NCBI GenBank assembly: GCA_948099385.1
Contig: CANUEZ040000047.1
Span: 27,856,501-27,920,500 of the forward strand
DNA: 64,000 bases
Source: Fasciola hepatica
Lineage: Eukaryota > Platyhelminthes > Trematoda > Plagiorchiida > Fasciolidae
Direction of reading: 5' to 3'
The notes under the pieces were generated by a model. It worked only from the letters and a program-made list of their open reading frames with translations. It made no database searches and was not told the DNA's origin. The position numbers and the translations under genes were made by a program. The first letter of the stretch is position 1, and the number at the start of each line of letters is the position of its first letter. Of the stretch, positions 55,400-64,000 are shown piece after piece.

Positions 55400-56205
55400 T
55401 GGTCATGGGCAACTGTTGAGGTTTCTGTCGACCCTGACAACAAATGCCTTTTTCAGCCTTCACTTGTATGTCCAGTCCACGACGGCTGTAATATTTCTGC
55501 CCTGGGTGCTCTTGCCCTCAGATTTAGCAAACTTCACCTCATCCGCAAAAATGAAGCTAGGCGATTGAAGGGCTGGAGCCGAATCTCTAATAAAGAACAG
55601 GAATATTTTCAGGCCTAGTGACCTTCACCAAACCGGAGCACCTGACCCTACTTCGAAGCAGAACTTCTAGTGGAAGGATGTCGCCAGCCATCTCTATATT
55701 GGCCCACCTATACCGAAGCTCTTCATCTTGCACAGCAAAAAGCCGTGGATAATGGAGTGGAACGCCTTGCTTAAATCAAGATAACATACATCAACCTGCT
55801 TGACTTCATCCAATCTTCTAGTCATTCCCTCTGACAAGCACGAGAGATAGGTCGGACGAGACTTCTTTTTTAAGGATGCATACTGGGCCGGATTTAGCAT
55901 GGAGTGCTCCAGTGAATGCTGACTTATGTGAGCGCGAAAGACCATCGGAAGAATTTTACAAAGGATGCTGGTTGGGCTTATTGGTCTGCAGTTACGCATA
56001 GCTGAATTAGGTCCACTCTTAGATATTGCCATGGCGGCCGCTTTTTTCCAGTCCTGAGGCAGCTTACCTCGGTCTGAAGTGGACCAGTACGGCCTACTTT
56101 ACGGAAGACCTTTGATATCCCCAACGGCCCGATGGCAGCTGGATGGATGCCATATGGAATCGACGAAATATGGGCATTCAATTCCTGTAGGTTAGTACCC
56201 ACCAT
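55400..56205 (-). pseudogene. CR1-E reverse transcriptase remnant
   Basis: 56205-55978 includes YGIHPAAIGPLGI (pattern GPDGIxP). 56032-55694 has NCRPISPTSILCKIL, an eroded finger region ending ASLKKKSRPTYL, then VDVCYLDLSKAFHSIIH. At about 55.55 kb a different frame reads SFIFADEVKFAKSEG, so the catalytic box is FADE, with the second aspartate changed to glutamate. The [10 protein letters not shown] segment and thumb are not recognisable. Confidence 0.75.
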
Positions 56206-56348
56206 TCACTCTGAGAGACTTATTTCGTTGAACACCAGAGAAGAATTCACTGGCACCAACTGGACTAGTACTGCGTTGAACGCTCTGTTTACATTGTCAA
56301 GGAATTCATCCATTCGGTTGGCCGACCTACAGAAGCTTTGTGGGGGTT

Positions 56349-57150
56349 CTAGCTGTGTTTTCTAAATTTGACTGCATCAGTTATTGCGGCCTCCCACCAC
56401 AATGATTTGTCTGGCCCACTCCTTTGTTTCGAGGGTGCATACCTAGTCTGGAGATCACTTGAGGATCTCTCCATGACGTTCCACTCTTCCTCAACAATGG
56501 CCTCCTCCACAGTGTCCTCCATCAGCCGCTTCGATCTAGTGCATAGCTCATCCATGTCCGTACTACCGAAGTTCCTAAACAATCTTGAGAGTGTCTTCAG
56601 TTGCCACATGCACACGGAGATCATGACACACGCGTGGTTACTTTTGCCCAACGACGCACCTCGCTGCCGTTAAAATAAATCGTGGGGGAAGTTTATTATT
56701 GCCAGTCGATCAAGGATGGCATCCATCGAGACCAGCATCTATCATCTCCCCTGAAATCTTGTGCAACACTTTTCCGGGCAGCCGCCATAAGTAGCTCTCC
56801 TACTGCGATTCCGGAATGTTGACTTCAACAGCCCACTCAATGTGTGGAAGTTTGAAATCGCCCTCCATGAGGGTATTTTGTGCATTCATAACCAGTTCAT
56901 TCATGGTTCACAGTAAGCGTACATCGTCGTGGTTTGTACTCGGGGCCCTGTAGACATGAAAGGCTGTAACCATTCTGTCTGGAAGGATGATCGTAGATGC
57001 GCTCACCTGGACGTTACGAGAACACCTCTAGGTCTGAGACTGAAGAAAATTTGTACCTGGCCTAATGAGAACTGCTACTTCTCGCCCAGGCAATCGTGTT
57101 CCCCATCCTTCCCATGGATCGGGAAACCTTTACTTGTTAACCCCTAAACG
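56349..57150 (-). pseudogene. CR1-E endonuclease and linker remnant
   Basis: HVYRAPSTN appears at about 56.96-56.93 kb (pattern CVYRAP), and LMEGDFKLPHIEWAVE at about 56.88-56.83 kb is the GDFNxPxIxW box with asparagine replaced by lysine. 56651-56349 is the linker, ending with SLWWEAAITDAVKFRKHS (pattern PWWxxxLxxxVxxRxxx). Frames change between the pieces. Confidence 0.75.
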
Positions 57151-57539
57151 TGACCTTCTCTGGGAAGCCTCCTCCGTGGCCGCAATAGTTGGCACGTTGT
57201 GGCCTCAAGCAGCCTAGGAAAGTTCGCCCCACTTGTCTCCAAAGCTGAACGCGTTGCAGTATAGCAACACCGCGTTGGCCCCATCTTCTAGGGGCCTAAT
57301 ATTCTTCATTCCTGTCTGGTTCCCAGGCGCAATACCCAAGGCGATAGCAAGTTTTAGTATCATTCCGCCCCACTAGGGTGCATGACGACAGCTAATGATC
57401 CAGGACTTCCAAGGACTCCCTATTCATCTCTATAGGAGTTACCACGGCGTCGAAGTTGACAAGGCTCGCGTTGTCTTCCTTCTTCGAACAGCATGACACA
57501 TTTTTACCTCCCAACAAATCCTCGATTACAACTATTCCT

Positions 57540-57885
57540 GACCGCATAAGCAGCCTGTTTGGTGCTATTGGTCAGGTGGCTCGAGAGCAGACTACCGCAT
57601 TTGGCTGTTCTTGGGGACCTCTTACCAGCACCCCAGCTGGTTTTTCCAGCTTCCAGCCTACCGCTAGACAACAAGGCCTTACTCCGTGCTCATTCGTTGC
57701 AGGCTGATATCTACCCTTGGTGATGTGGGCCACTATTGTCACCCTCACAATCAGTCTATCTTGTACGGACTCATGGGCGAAATCGACTGGTGTTGGTCTT
57801 GTATGAAGTTCTCCCTTGTTCGCACGTAGTGACCTCCATGTTCCCTCATAGTACCTCCCTAGAGAAGCAAGGTACGGAGCACCTG
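57540..57885 (+). repeat. Direct duplication, copy 1
   Basis: 57544-57885 equals 58255-58596 with a constant offset of 711 bp and a single mismatch (57875 C versus 58586 T). The preceding 'gaccg' is also shared with a one-base indel. Confidence 0.97.
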
Positions 57886-58249
57886 TGTTACGAACGTTTG
57901 AGCAATGCGTAGCCAAATTCGCAACGGATCCCGAAATCAGAAGGCGATTATCCGTGATAATTCTACGATACTAGATTATTAAAATAAACAATGACATAAA
58001 CAATATACAAACCTCAATAATACGATCACAAAGACTCAACAACGAGAAACCGAATAGCAGCGTGTGAGCAGACAGCACGTGCGTCACGCAGGTCCTGAAC
58101 AAGGATGTGCCAAAATAGCGCTCTGGGCGCGAACAAACAACAATTGGTCCAGAAAAACAACCATTTCGTAAAGACAAGTCAATAGTGTATGGAAATGAGT
58201 GATGTTGGGAAAAACACTGAATCGCGAGGGAAAAAGGGGGATTTTCCAC
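57886..58249. mobile_element. Insert between direct duplicates, possible solo LTR or unknown element
   Basis: About 364 bp without a copy in the window and of different, more A-rich composition than its surroundings. It begins 'tgttacgaacgtttg', reminiscent of the start of some LTRs, but the other end ('gggattttccac') is not a clear CA. No open frame of note. Its identity is unknown. Confidence 0.45.
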
Positions 58250-58596
58250 GACCGGCATAAGCAGCCTGTTTGGTGCTATTGGTCAGGTGGCTCGAGAGCA
58301 GACTACCGCATTTGGCTGTTCTTGGGGACCTCTTACCAGCACCCCAGCTGGTTTTTCCAGCTTCCAGCCTACCGCTAGACAACAAGGCCTTACTCCGTGC
58401 TCATTCGTTGCAGGCTGATATCTACCCTTGGTGATGTGGGCCACTATTGTCACCCTCACAATCAGTCTATCTTGTACGGACTCATGGGCGAAATCGACTG
58501 GTGTTGGTCTTGTATGAAGTTCTCCCTTGTTCGCACGTAGTGACCTCCATGTTCCCTCATAGTACCTCCCTAGAGAAGCAAGGTATGGAGCACCTG
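58250..58596 (+). repeat. Direct duplication, copy 2
   Basis: Second copy of 57540-57885, continuing to the right into ORF1-like CR1-E sequence. The near identity shows that the duplication is far younger than the LINE it sits in. Confidence 0.97.
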
Positions 58597-59160
58597 CACT
58601 CCACAGGGCGTGACAGACCCTGCTTTCCGTGTCCCACCCAACTTTTGATCCTTTTATGAAGCTTATCTCCTAATTAAGGATCAGGAGTCTGCTGCCTCAG
58701 AACCTCCCATCGATAAGACTTGCGTTTGCAGATCCTCCGCATCACGTTCCAACATCAGGGGCTCAGAATCGTCCACTCTGGCTGGCCCACCCGTAATAGC
58801 CCTACGGGTATACTATTTTTTGTGCCTTCTTTCTTTTATAGATTTCTGCCCAGTTCACTTTCCCCCGTTAGTCTGCTTCAAGGAAGCTGAGGAAACTACC
58901 GCAAGACAAGCCTATAGAACTTGCATACTCGCTTCAACAACCGTCTTCACACGCACCCCTACTATTTCCATCACGGCTTTCCACTACCAGTCCGGGGTAC
59001 TTTGGGGTCATGCTAGGAGTACCACCTGGTTGGTTTTGGTCCTCCTCTTCGGCCTGCATTTTGAAGGCTGGGTCAGCCGTCTATTTGAAGGGAATGCAGA
59101 CACACCCAACTCTTTCGGTTCTATTTTAAAAGCAAACGAGGGGTCGTCTGCTGTTCTCTA

Positions 59161-60140
59161 GGTGAGCTTATATATTGCAAACGTCCCACTCTACAAGTTA
59201 ACTTCAAGCTTTGCACATGGGTACGAGGCCCTGGCCAGAGACAGATGGCCTAATGATGGACACAGAATGAAGTAAAACTAGCTCAGGTGCTATAAAACAA
59301 AGCGCAGAAATCTTTGACATTTGCAGGTACAACCATTTCAAGTAAATGCGAAATTCTCTAGGCGAGAGAAGATAGCCCCACAAAAACGCCGAAAAGCACT
59401 CGGCAAAACGACCAGGAGGAAGTAAACATCCTTTGAATAAAACTCCATTCGCCTGCGAAGCTGATACGCTCAGCCTTGTAAAATATCATGGACCAACTCA
59501 TCAAGCTTTTCAAAAATTCTGCCTAAAACTGAAGGCTTCGAAAATATAAACCAAGCGGTGCTCATCAGGTGTATTGCGGTACACTAAGCTAACGTCAAAA
59601 CTATCTGGGAGAACACTAGCAAACTAGGATAGGCGGGGTGAGCGGCTGGGTAATTAGAGAAAAATAAGGTTATTATAGATAGGAGAGGGTAAATAGCGTA
59701 GGATGAACTATTAAAAAACAACCGGTCTCCTCTTAACCTCCGGTGAAACAAGTTCCAGAACGATCCAAAGCTACTCTTTATCGTATATCCCTGTCACAAG
59801 TGTATGTTTCTGGAAAAGTGTGCTTCGATTGTCTACCTTCGAATGTCGTTGCTGCAAGGGGTGCTGTGCTAAAAACCTAGCAATGATAACAATAAAGGCT
59901 TATTTCGGAGAGGCCTGAAGCGTGCCAGGTGTATGATCAGACCGTCACAGACGACCACATGGACAATTATTTTGTGATTGTGTAAGAGAGTGTATGACCG
60001 GTGCAGGGCAGATAAACTCAATACGGGTAAAAGTGAGAATAATGTAGGGTCATTGGAAGCGCAACACGGAATATTGGAGGGAGTTATGAATGGGCCCATT
60101 TACAAATCCGGCTTGATGTCTGGCGAATCCGGAAGTGGGG
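59161..60140. other. Unassigned, includes a LINE-like tail
   Basis: 59.16-59.87 kb is A-rich with no open frame of interest. At 59880-59915 the minus strand reads 'ccgaaataagcctttattgttatcattg', similar to the tail-like end at 4.89-4.94 kb, so a short minus-strand repeat may start here. 59978-60187 (plus) is not supported as coding. Confidence 0.35.
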
Positions 60141-60141
60141 G

Positions 60142-60422
60142 TCAAATGGTGGGGTCTGGCGGTTGCATCAAATCATCCAGGGGGTAAAATTTGTAGGGGC
60201 CTTTTCTAAGGTGATTACTATGTACGTCATCGGCGGCAGATTTAGAGCAATCAATCCGGTAATGTGGAACTAATACACTTGGTGTATTCTGGTCATAGAA
60301 GTGGAGTTTTAGTTGACGGTTATATCCTATTCCACAAGTCGTTCTGTTTGTAAGTGCCAGTGAATTAGGGTTTACAAATTCCTGTCGCTTTGGCTTGTAG
60401 TTGAAGAAACTGAGAAACACAT
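60142..60422 (-). CDS. Candidate host exon, unknown protein
   Basis: A 92-residue minus-strand frame ends at a stop at 60142. It is preceded by 'caccgttttgtag', a plausible splice acceptor ending near 60423. The protein has even composition with several cysteines, one NRT glycosylation-like triplet and segments such as QLKLHFYDQNTPS and GPYKFYPLDDLM. It looks more protein-like than the surrounding frames and has no transposon motif. I do not recognise a family. If real, it would be a terminal exon. Transcript evidence would be needed to separate it from chance. Confidence 0.3.
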
Positions 60423-61259
60423 CTACAAAACGGTGTTATCGTTCATCCTGAAAGGAAATACCTGATGAATTATATTTGCCTTGGCCCTCCGGTTACCAGA
60501 TAACTAATGCTTACTTTCATGCGACATCCTATGGGGAAGTTTTGCGCATTACCCTTGATTGTAAACGAGTATAACCCGGTGCACGCCTAATCTTGATAAC
60601 TAACGACATAGGAATATCATAATTATGCAAATTCCCTCTAGTTCACCGTTTGATAACGCACCGGACTTACGGTGGCCCAATGTTTTTCTTTTTCCTCTTG
60701 TGAAGCCGTGAAAAGTCAGCTGAACTGCAAGGACATGACTTATGTTGGTCGGTCTAAGGGTCAGACAACATACGCATTCTGCCTTGCAAAAAAGAAAATC
60801 GCGAGGGATATGGACTAAACCTACTGTATGGAATGGTTCTAGGTTGGAGCTAGGAGTATTTTAATGTCCAATGCCAAGACATAACAAAAGCATATATCTA
60901 TTACTATTGGCGAACCAGATGACGACTAATACTCTCATAAAGCACTTTAGCCGGGATGAAGTCCTAAGTCAATGCAAACGGCAGAGCCATTTAAGCTATT
61001 ACTGGAGGCATTGGAGTCCCACAACTTGGCTGTGCACATGAAAGCAGATTCAAGTGCCATCTATTTACTGCCCTTGTCAAAAAACAAAACAGGAATGGCA
61101 TTCAGTATGGTATGGCACTGAAACGGCCTTGGGGTTCTTCCACGTGTTCCGGCTTTGGTGACATTGGGCCAAGCAGTGAACACAGTGGTGGCTCTCCTCG
61201 CTTTGCAAGGTTACTCGCCGGAAATATGTCCCTGTTTCACAAGTGACTCACTGAAACCA
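60423..61259. other. No gene seen
   Basis: Non-repetitive within the window, no recognisable domain or transposon motif. If the flanking minus-strand frames are exons, this is intron. Confidence 0.3.
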
Positions 61260-61848
61260 CTAAACATCCTCGTCCAGGTCCACCGACTGCTCTCCTTTCC
61301 CGCATAAGCTGCTGACGTCCTCCCAAACCGGTGAAGACGAGTGGTACAACCTGCTTCTCTTTGCCACTGCTCGGTGAGTAGCGGAAGTGGTTTTGCGGAG
61401 TCTTCGAAACTGGTCTATGTGCTGCTGGTCCGTGTAACCTACCGTATCACCTTCATCTACTTTCCCGAGTCTTGAGTCCGACTTAAGCTGCAAGACGTAC
61501 GTGTCCTGCGCTGACTCACCTCGAAAGATATTTGCCTAGCTGGTGCCGGGAACTGATACGCTCTCCAGCTTTATCCTGCCGTTCCCTGGGTTTGCATATT
61601 TGGGGTACTTTCGCATGTGAATCAGTGACTAAAAGACTCGCATCTTCCGGCAGCTTGTACAATACCCGTAGGTTGGAACGCACACCCACCATGGCCATCA
61701 GTACCCTGACCGGATTTTTGAAGTACCGGTTCTCCCAACACACTGAAAGCGACAACCACCTCTTTTGCAGGGTACTCGGGCGAAGCCAAAAGGTCATTCT
61801 TAGTAATGATGTTCGACTAAGGCTGCGATCCCGCTTCCAGCAGGGCAT
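61260..61848 (-). CDS. Candidate exon(s), unknown protein
   Basis: Two minus-strand frames, 61848-61516 (110 residues) and 61493-61260 (77 residues), are separated by a string starting GTGAGT at 61519 and ending TTGCAG near 61488. Flatworm genes are known to have introns of about this length (32 bp), but the reading phases that would join the two frames do not agree without a stop. A minus-strand RPAATDVDALLEAGSQP string near 61.86 kb vaguely recalls a retropepsin start, so this could also be a decayed LTR element. Low confidence. Confidence 0.2.
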
Positions 61849-62963
61849 CTACGTCCGTAGCGGCAGGTCGAGTTATCTCCAAGCAAGACCATATAACCAG
61901 TGATATTTCATCTGATGGTTGATTGTTCTATTTTATAACCCGCAATATGTGCCTATATGGAAGTCCTTAATGGTGACCGAACAAATAGTCATACGTGGTA
62001 TTCCCCATCACCGAGAAGAGGTACATTTTTCTCATACGATTTCGAAAGAACCCGGTCTCGTTGACCTGAGTTAAGGAAACTATCTCTCTCCTCAGTTGCT
62101 CTACGAGCTCACTGCGAGTAACCTTTCATACCGTTTAAAATAGGTCGCGGCCACAGCTGTCCAGCTGGGTTACGAATACACAACTTTTCATCCTGAGCCA
62201 GTCGGTGGGATCTGGTCTCATTAAGGAAAAAAAAGCGTTTAATAATATTAACAAGCAGGTCCAGCACAGTGGAACCATTAGACGTGCCATCTATCATATG
62301 CCTGTCCTCTGTTTCCACTTAATTTGTTACGAAATTCCCTAGTAACTATATCTTAAGCAACAGATAACCTGCCCATAGCCCTTTTGCGAGCATCCATGTG
62401 TGATTCAGGTATGCGGCTGCCTCAGAGATTCATGACCCTATCGCTGCCTGAAACGTTTCAGAATGTAGCCGGACAAGCGAAAATACTAAATCATGCATCC
62501 ACTGTAAGACGCGCCGTCTCTCAAATTGCCGCAGTCCTGAAGCCGGTTACGCACTAGTGGAATATCTTCAGCAAAATTCGGCCCTCAGAATACCACAGCC
62601 ACTGAGGATACACTTTCACAAAATGCACTGTACTGTTCATTAGAACAGAGAGAAGGCATAAGTCGCGAGATGCAAGCATTTCGTTTGCTCTTGTCAACTG
62701 CGGACGTAAAACGTGTCAGTATATATACATGGTACAGTAGGGAGGGAGGTGCAACAGTAAAGTAAACACGATCGAAAGTTCTTACACTGAGTACGTTGGG
62801 GAGTGAATTCTGTCGTGTTAACGTCGGGGTAAACAAAAAATTTGGGTCAGTCGTTTTTGTGCACAGAGTGCTGGCTGATGCACTGTACTGCGCCAAAATG
62901 CGGCAGAATACAACAGTTTTACAGAAACCACTTCGCGGAATAATCCGGAACATGAACACTCAC
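61849..62963. other. No gene seen
   Basis: The 124-residue minus-strand frame 62959-62585 begins directly at the GTGAGT that ends the next candidate exon, and has no domain. Otherwise empty. Confidence 0.3.
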
Positions 62964-63355
62964 GCTCTATGGTAACTAGTACTACTCATTTTGGAGAATC
63001 GCATGAAAAGTGCTGCGCCCGAGACCTGTTGCTTCCACAGCCATGAAGTGTCATAAAATATACCCGCGCGGTTTAGTCGGTGGGCGGCTACAGTCAGCAC
63101 TACATCGCTGAATCTAGTACCTAACTCCTCACTAACATGATGCACGAAAAATACAAATTTCGTCTCCTGCTCCCCGGTCATTATCCCCAAACTGTCGTGA
63201 GCATCTACTGAAAGCTGAACCTGTTTCGGCTCAGTAAACTTTTCTTTCACGGTTAAACTAAATCGTACGGAAGTGAAATCTTGACGCGTAACTCTGCGAC
63301 TGTATCTCTTCCCTACGTATTTCCTAAGCTCCGACGAATTCCGTAGGCTACCCAT
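62964..63355 (-). CDS. Candidate host exon, unknown protein
   Basis: A 131-residue minus-strand frame whose last codon is interrupted by a perfect donor-like GTGAGT at 62963-62958; the frame's stop lies within that donor. The start is either the ATG at 63355 or an exon beginning just after a TAG a few bases downstream. Composition is balanced and polar, with segments such as DFTSVRFSLTVKEKF and ETKFVFFVHHVSEEL, and there is no transposon motif. I cannot name the family. It is on the same strand as the other candidate exons of this interval, which would fit one gene. Confidence 0.3.
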
Positions 63356-64000
63356 CAGGTGGAAAGCTCATTTTTGCCCGTTCGTAGGCCGACGATCAAG
63401 ATTGTAGAACCCTTCATTCCCAACTTGGCAACTGCAGGAAAGCTTCACGGACCAAATGGCTAGACAGTAGCACGAGCTAGCTTAAAAAACTGTGACGAAT
63501 GCACCCCACTCCAAGCTGGGATATTTGAAAGCAATGCCACCTTCAATGAGTGGACACCTACCTGTGCAATTTGTCACTCTCGCATCCCTGGTAAAGGCAG
63601 AAAAATATGTTGAGGTATTATGGCACACCTTCCGGCTATTGCAAACCTGCTTTCTGTGCCATCCCGTAGGCCTCAGAGCTTTAAATCTAGAAGAACGTGC
63701 ACGGTTCTTTCTGGAAGTATCGGAAATCGGCTTTGAAGGAGTCAACACTGGGATACGCACCTCCCACCATAAGCCGGAAGGCCTTAGAATCATCGATTGT
63801 CATGCTCTGCAAAACCTGGGCCGGGGGGCACAACAAGTTGTGTCAGAGTAACGAAGTCCCGAATCACACACCTTTGGGCTGCTACCTTGGAGTATTACAT
63901 GTACGAGGTCGGTGAGGATGCACCATAGATGAGCAACAGCCATTCGGACTATGTACAGAGTTGAGACAACTCAAAGACTTGACAAGCTGGCTAAGAAAAA
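63356..64000. other. Unassigned end of window
   Basis: Long frames on opposite strands (63492-63851 plus, 63793-63482 minus) shadow one another, and neither has a recognisable domain. The sequence ends in 'ctaagaaaaa', which could be the tail of a plus-strand retroposed element cut by the window edge. Confidence 0.3.

Larger units (their letters stand above)
55400..59160 (-). mobile_element. CR1-like non-LTR retrotransposon CR1-E, decayed, with internal insertion
   Basis: On the minus strand ORF1-like sequence (59.1-57.2 kb), an endonuclease (57.15-56.8 kb), a linker (56.65-56.35 kb) and RT (56.2-55.4 kb) are in order. The 3' end of RT is missing, as the plus-strand ATT tail begins about 30 bp beyond the last recognisable part. 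The ORF1 part contains a direct duplication flanking a foreign insert. Confidence 0.75.
57200..59160 (-). pseudogene. CR1-E ORF1 region remnant, interrupted
   Basis: The evidence is positional plus a heptad-like segment near 58.78-58.70 kb on the minus strand (SEPLMLERDAEDLQTQVLS), like the coiled coil of CR1-A ORF1. The stretch 57.89-58.25 kb is foreign, and 57.54-57.89 kb is duplicated at 58.25-58.60 kb. No finger motif was recognised with certainty. Confidence 0.45.

Noticed and set aside
61488..61519. A 32-bp intron with GTGAGT donor and TTGCAG acceptor
   Set aside because: The length is plausible for a flatworm, but the joined reading frames give a stop in one phase, and in the other the upstream exon is closed by a TAA about 60 bp earlier.
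63482..63851. 119-aa plus-strand or 103-aa minus-strand protein
   Set aside because: The frames overlap on opposite strands, neither has a recognisable domain, and no splice or start context favours one.
1..64000. CRISPR arrays, rRNA genes, bacterial operons or riboswitches
   Set aside because: No regularly spaced direct repeats, no rRNA-like conserved blocks and no prokaryotic gene organisation were seen.

Overview
The window reads as repeat-dense intergenic DNA from a metazoan, most likely a flatworm and perhaps a diphyllobothriidean tapeworm. That placement is inference. It rests on the general look of the retroelement families (CR1/Jockey-type LINEs with a cysteine-bearing ORF1, Gypsy pol with the 'HIQD' finger motif, BEL/Pao), short AT-rich tails, the absence of any prokaryotic gene organisation and the absence of rRNA or tRNA genes. 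Almost every recognisable protein fragment belongs to a retrotransposon, and I see no confidently identifiable host gene.

Layout. 1-4.4 kb: a decayed CR1-like LINE on the minus strand (CR1-A). 5.0-10.1 kb: the best preserved element, a plus-strand CR1-like LINE (CR1-B) with an open ORF1 and an ORF2 broken by one stop codon. 10.3-12.3 kb: a 5'-truncated minus-strand LINE (CR1-C), followed by the tail of a non-coding repeat. 12.5-14 kb: dispersed repeat D beside a Gypsy integrase remnant (minus). 14.9-18.2 kb: a nearly full gag-pol skeleton of a second Gypsy (minus). 18.2-19.8 kb: a nearly perfect inverted repeat with arms of about 525 bp. 20.0-22.8 kb: a non-coding repeat and a third Gypsy (minus). 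23.6-29.2 kb: a BEL/Pao element (plus) with candidate diverged LTRs. 29.6-34.7 kb: shuffled pieces of K02A2.6-type Gypsy elements (plus). 37.0-38.2 kb: a second inverted repeat, formed by two LINE 3' ends facing each other. 38.2-42 kb: CR1-D (minus). 43.0-44.5 kb: a second copy of the composite non-coding repeat. 45.9-47.8 kb: a relative of CR1-B (CR1-B2, minus), abutting CR1-F (47.85-51.0 kb, minus). 53-55.3 kb: pyrimidine-rich sequence ending in an ATT tail. 55.4-59.2 kb: CR1-E (minus), interrupted by a 0.34 kb direct duplication around a foreign insert. 60-64 kb: comparatively free of recognisable transposons, with a few minus-strand candidate exons.

How it fits together. The elements work as parasites rather than as a pathway. 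LINE copies supply endonuclease and reverse transcriptase, and several non-coding repeats end in the same kind of A-TATACC-(ATT)n tail as the LINEs, which suggests mobilisation in trans. LTR elements are present as dead, nested fragments, with frameshifts and substituted catalytic residues. The most unusual structures are the two inverted repeats and the duplication-flanked insert. All family names are my labels from motif recognition; no database search was possible.
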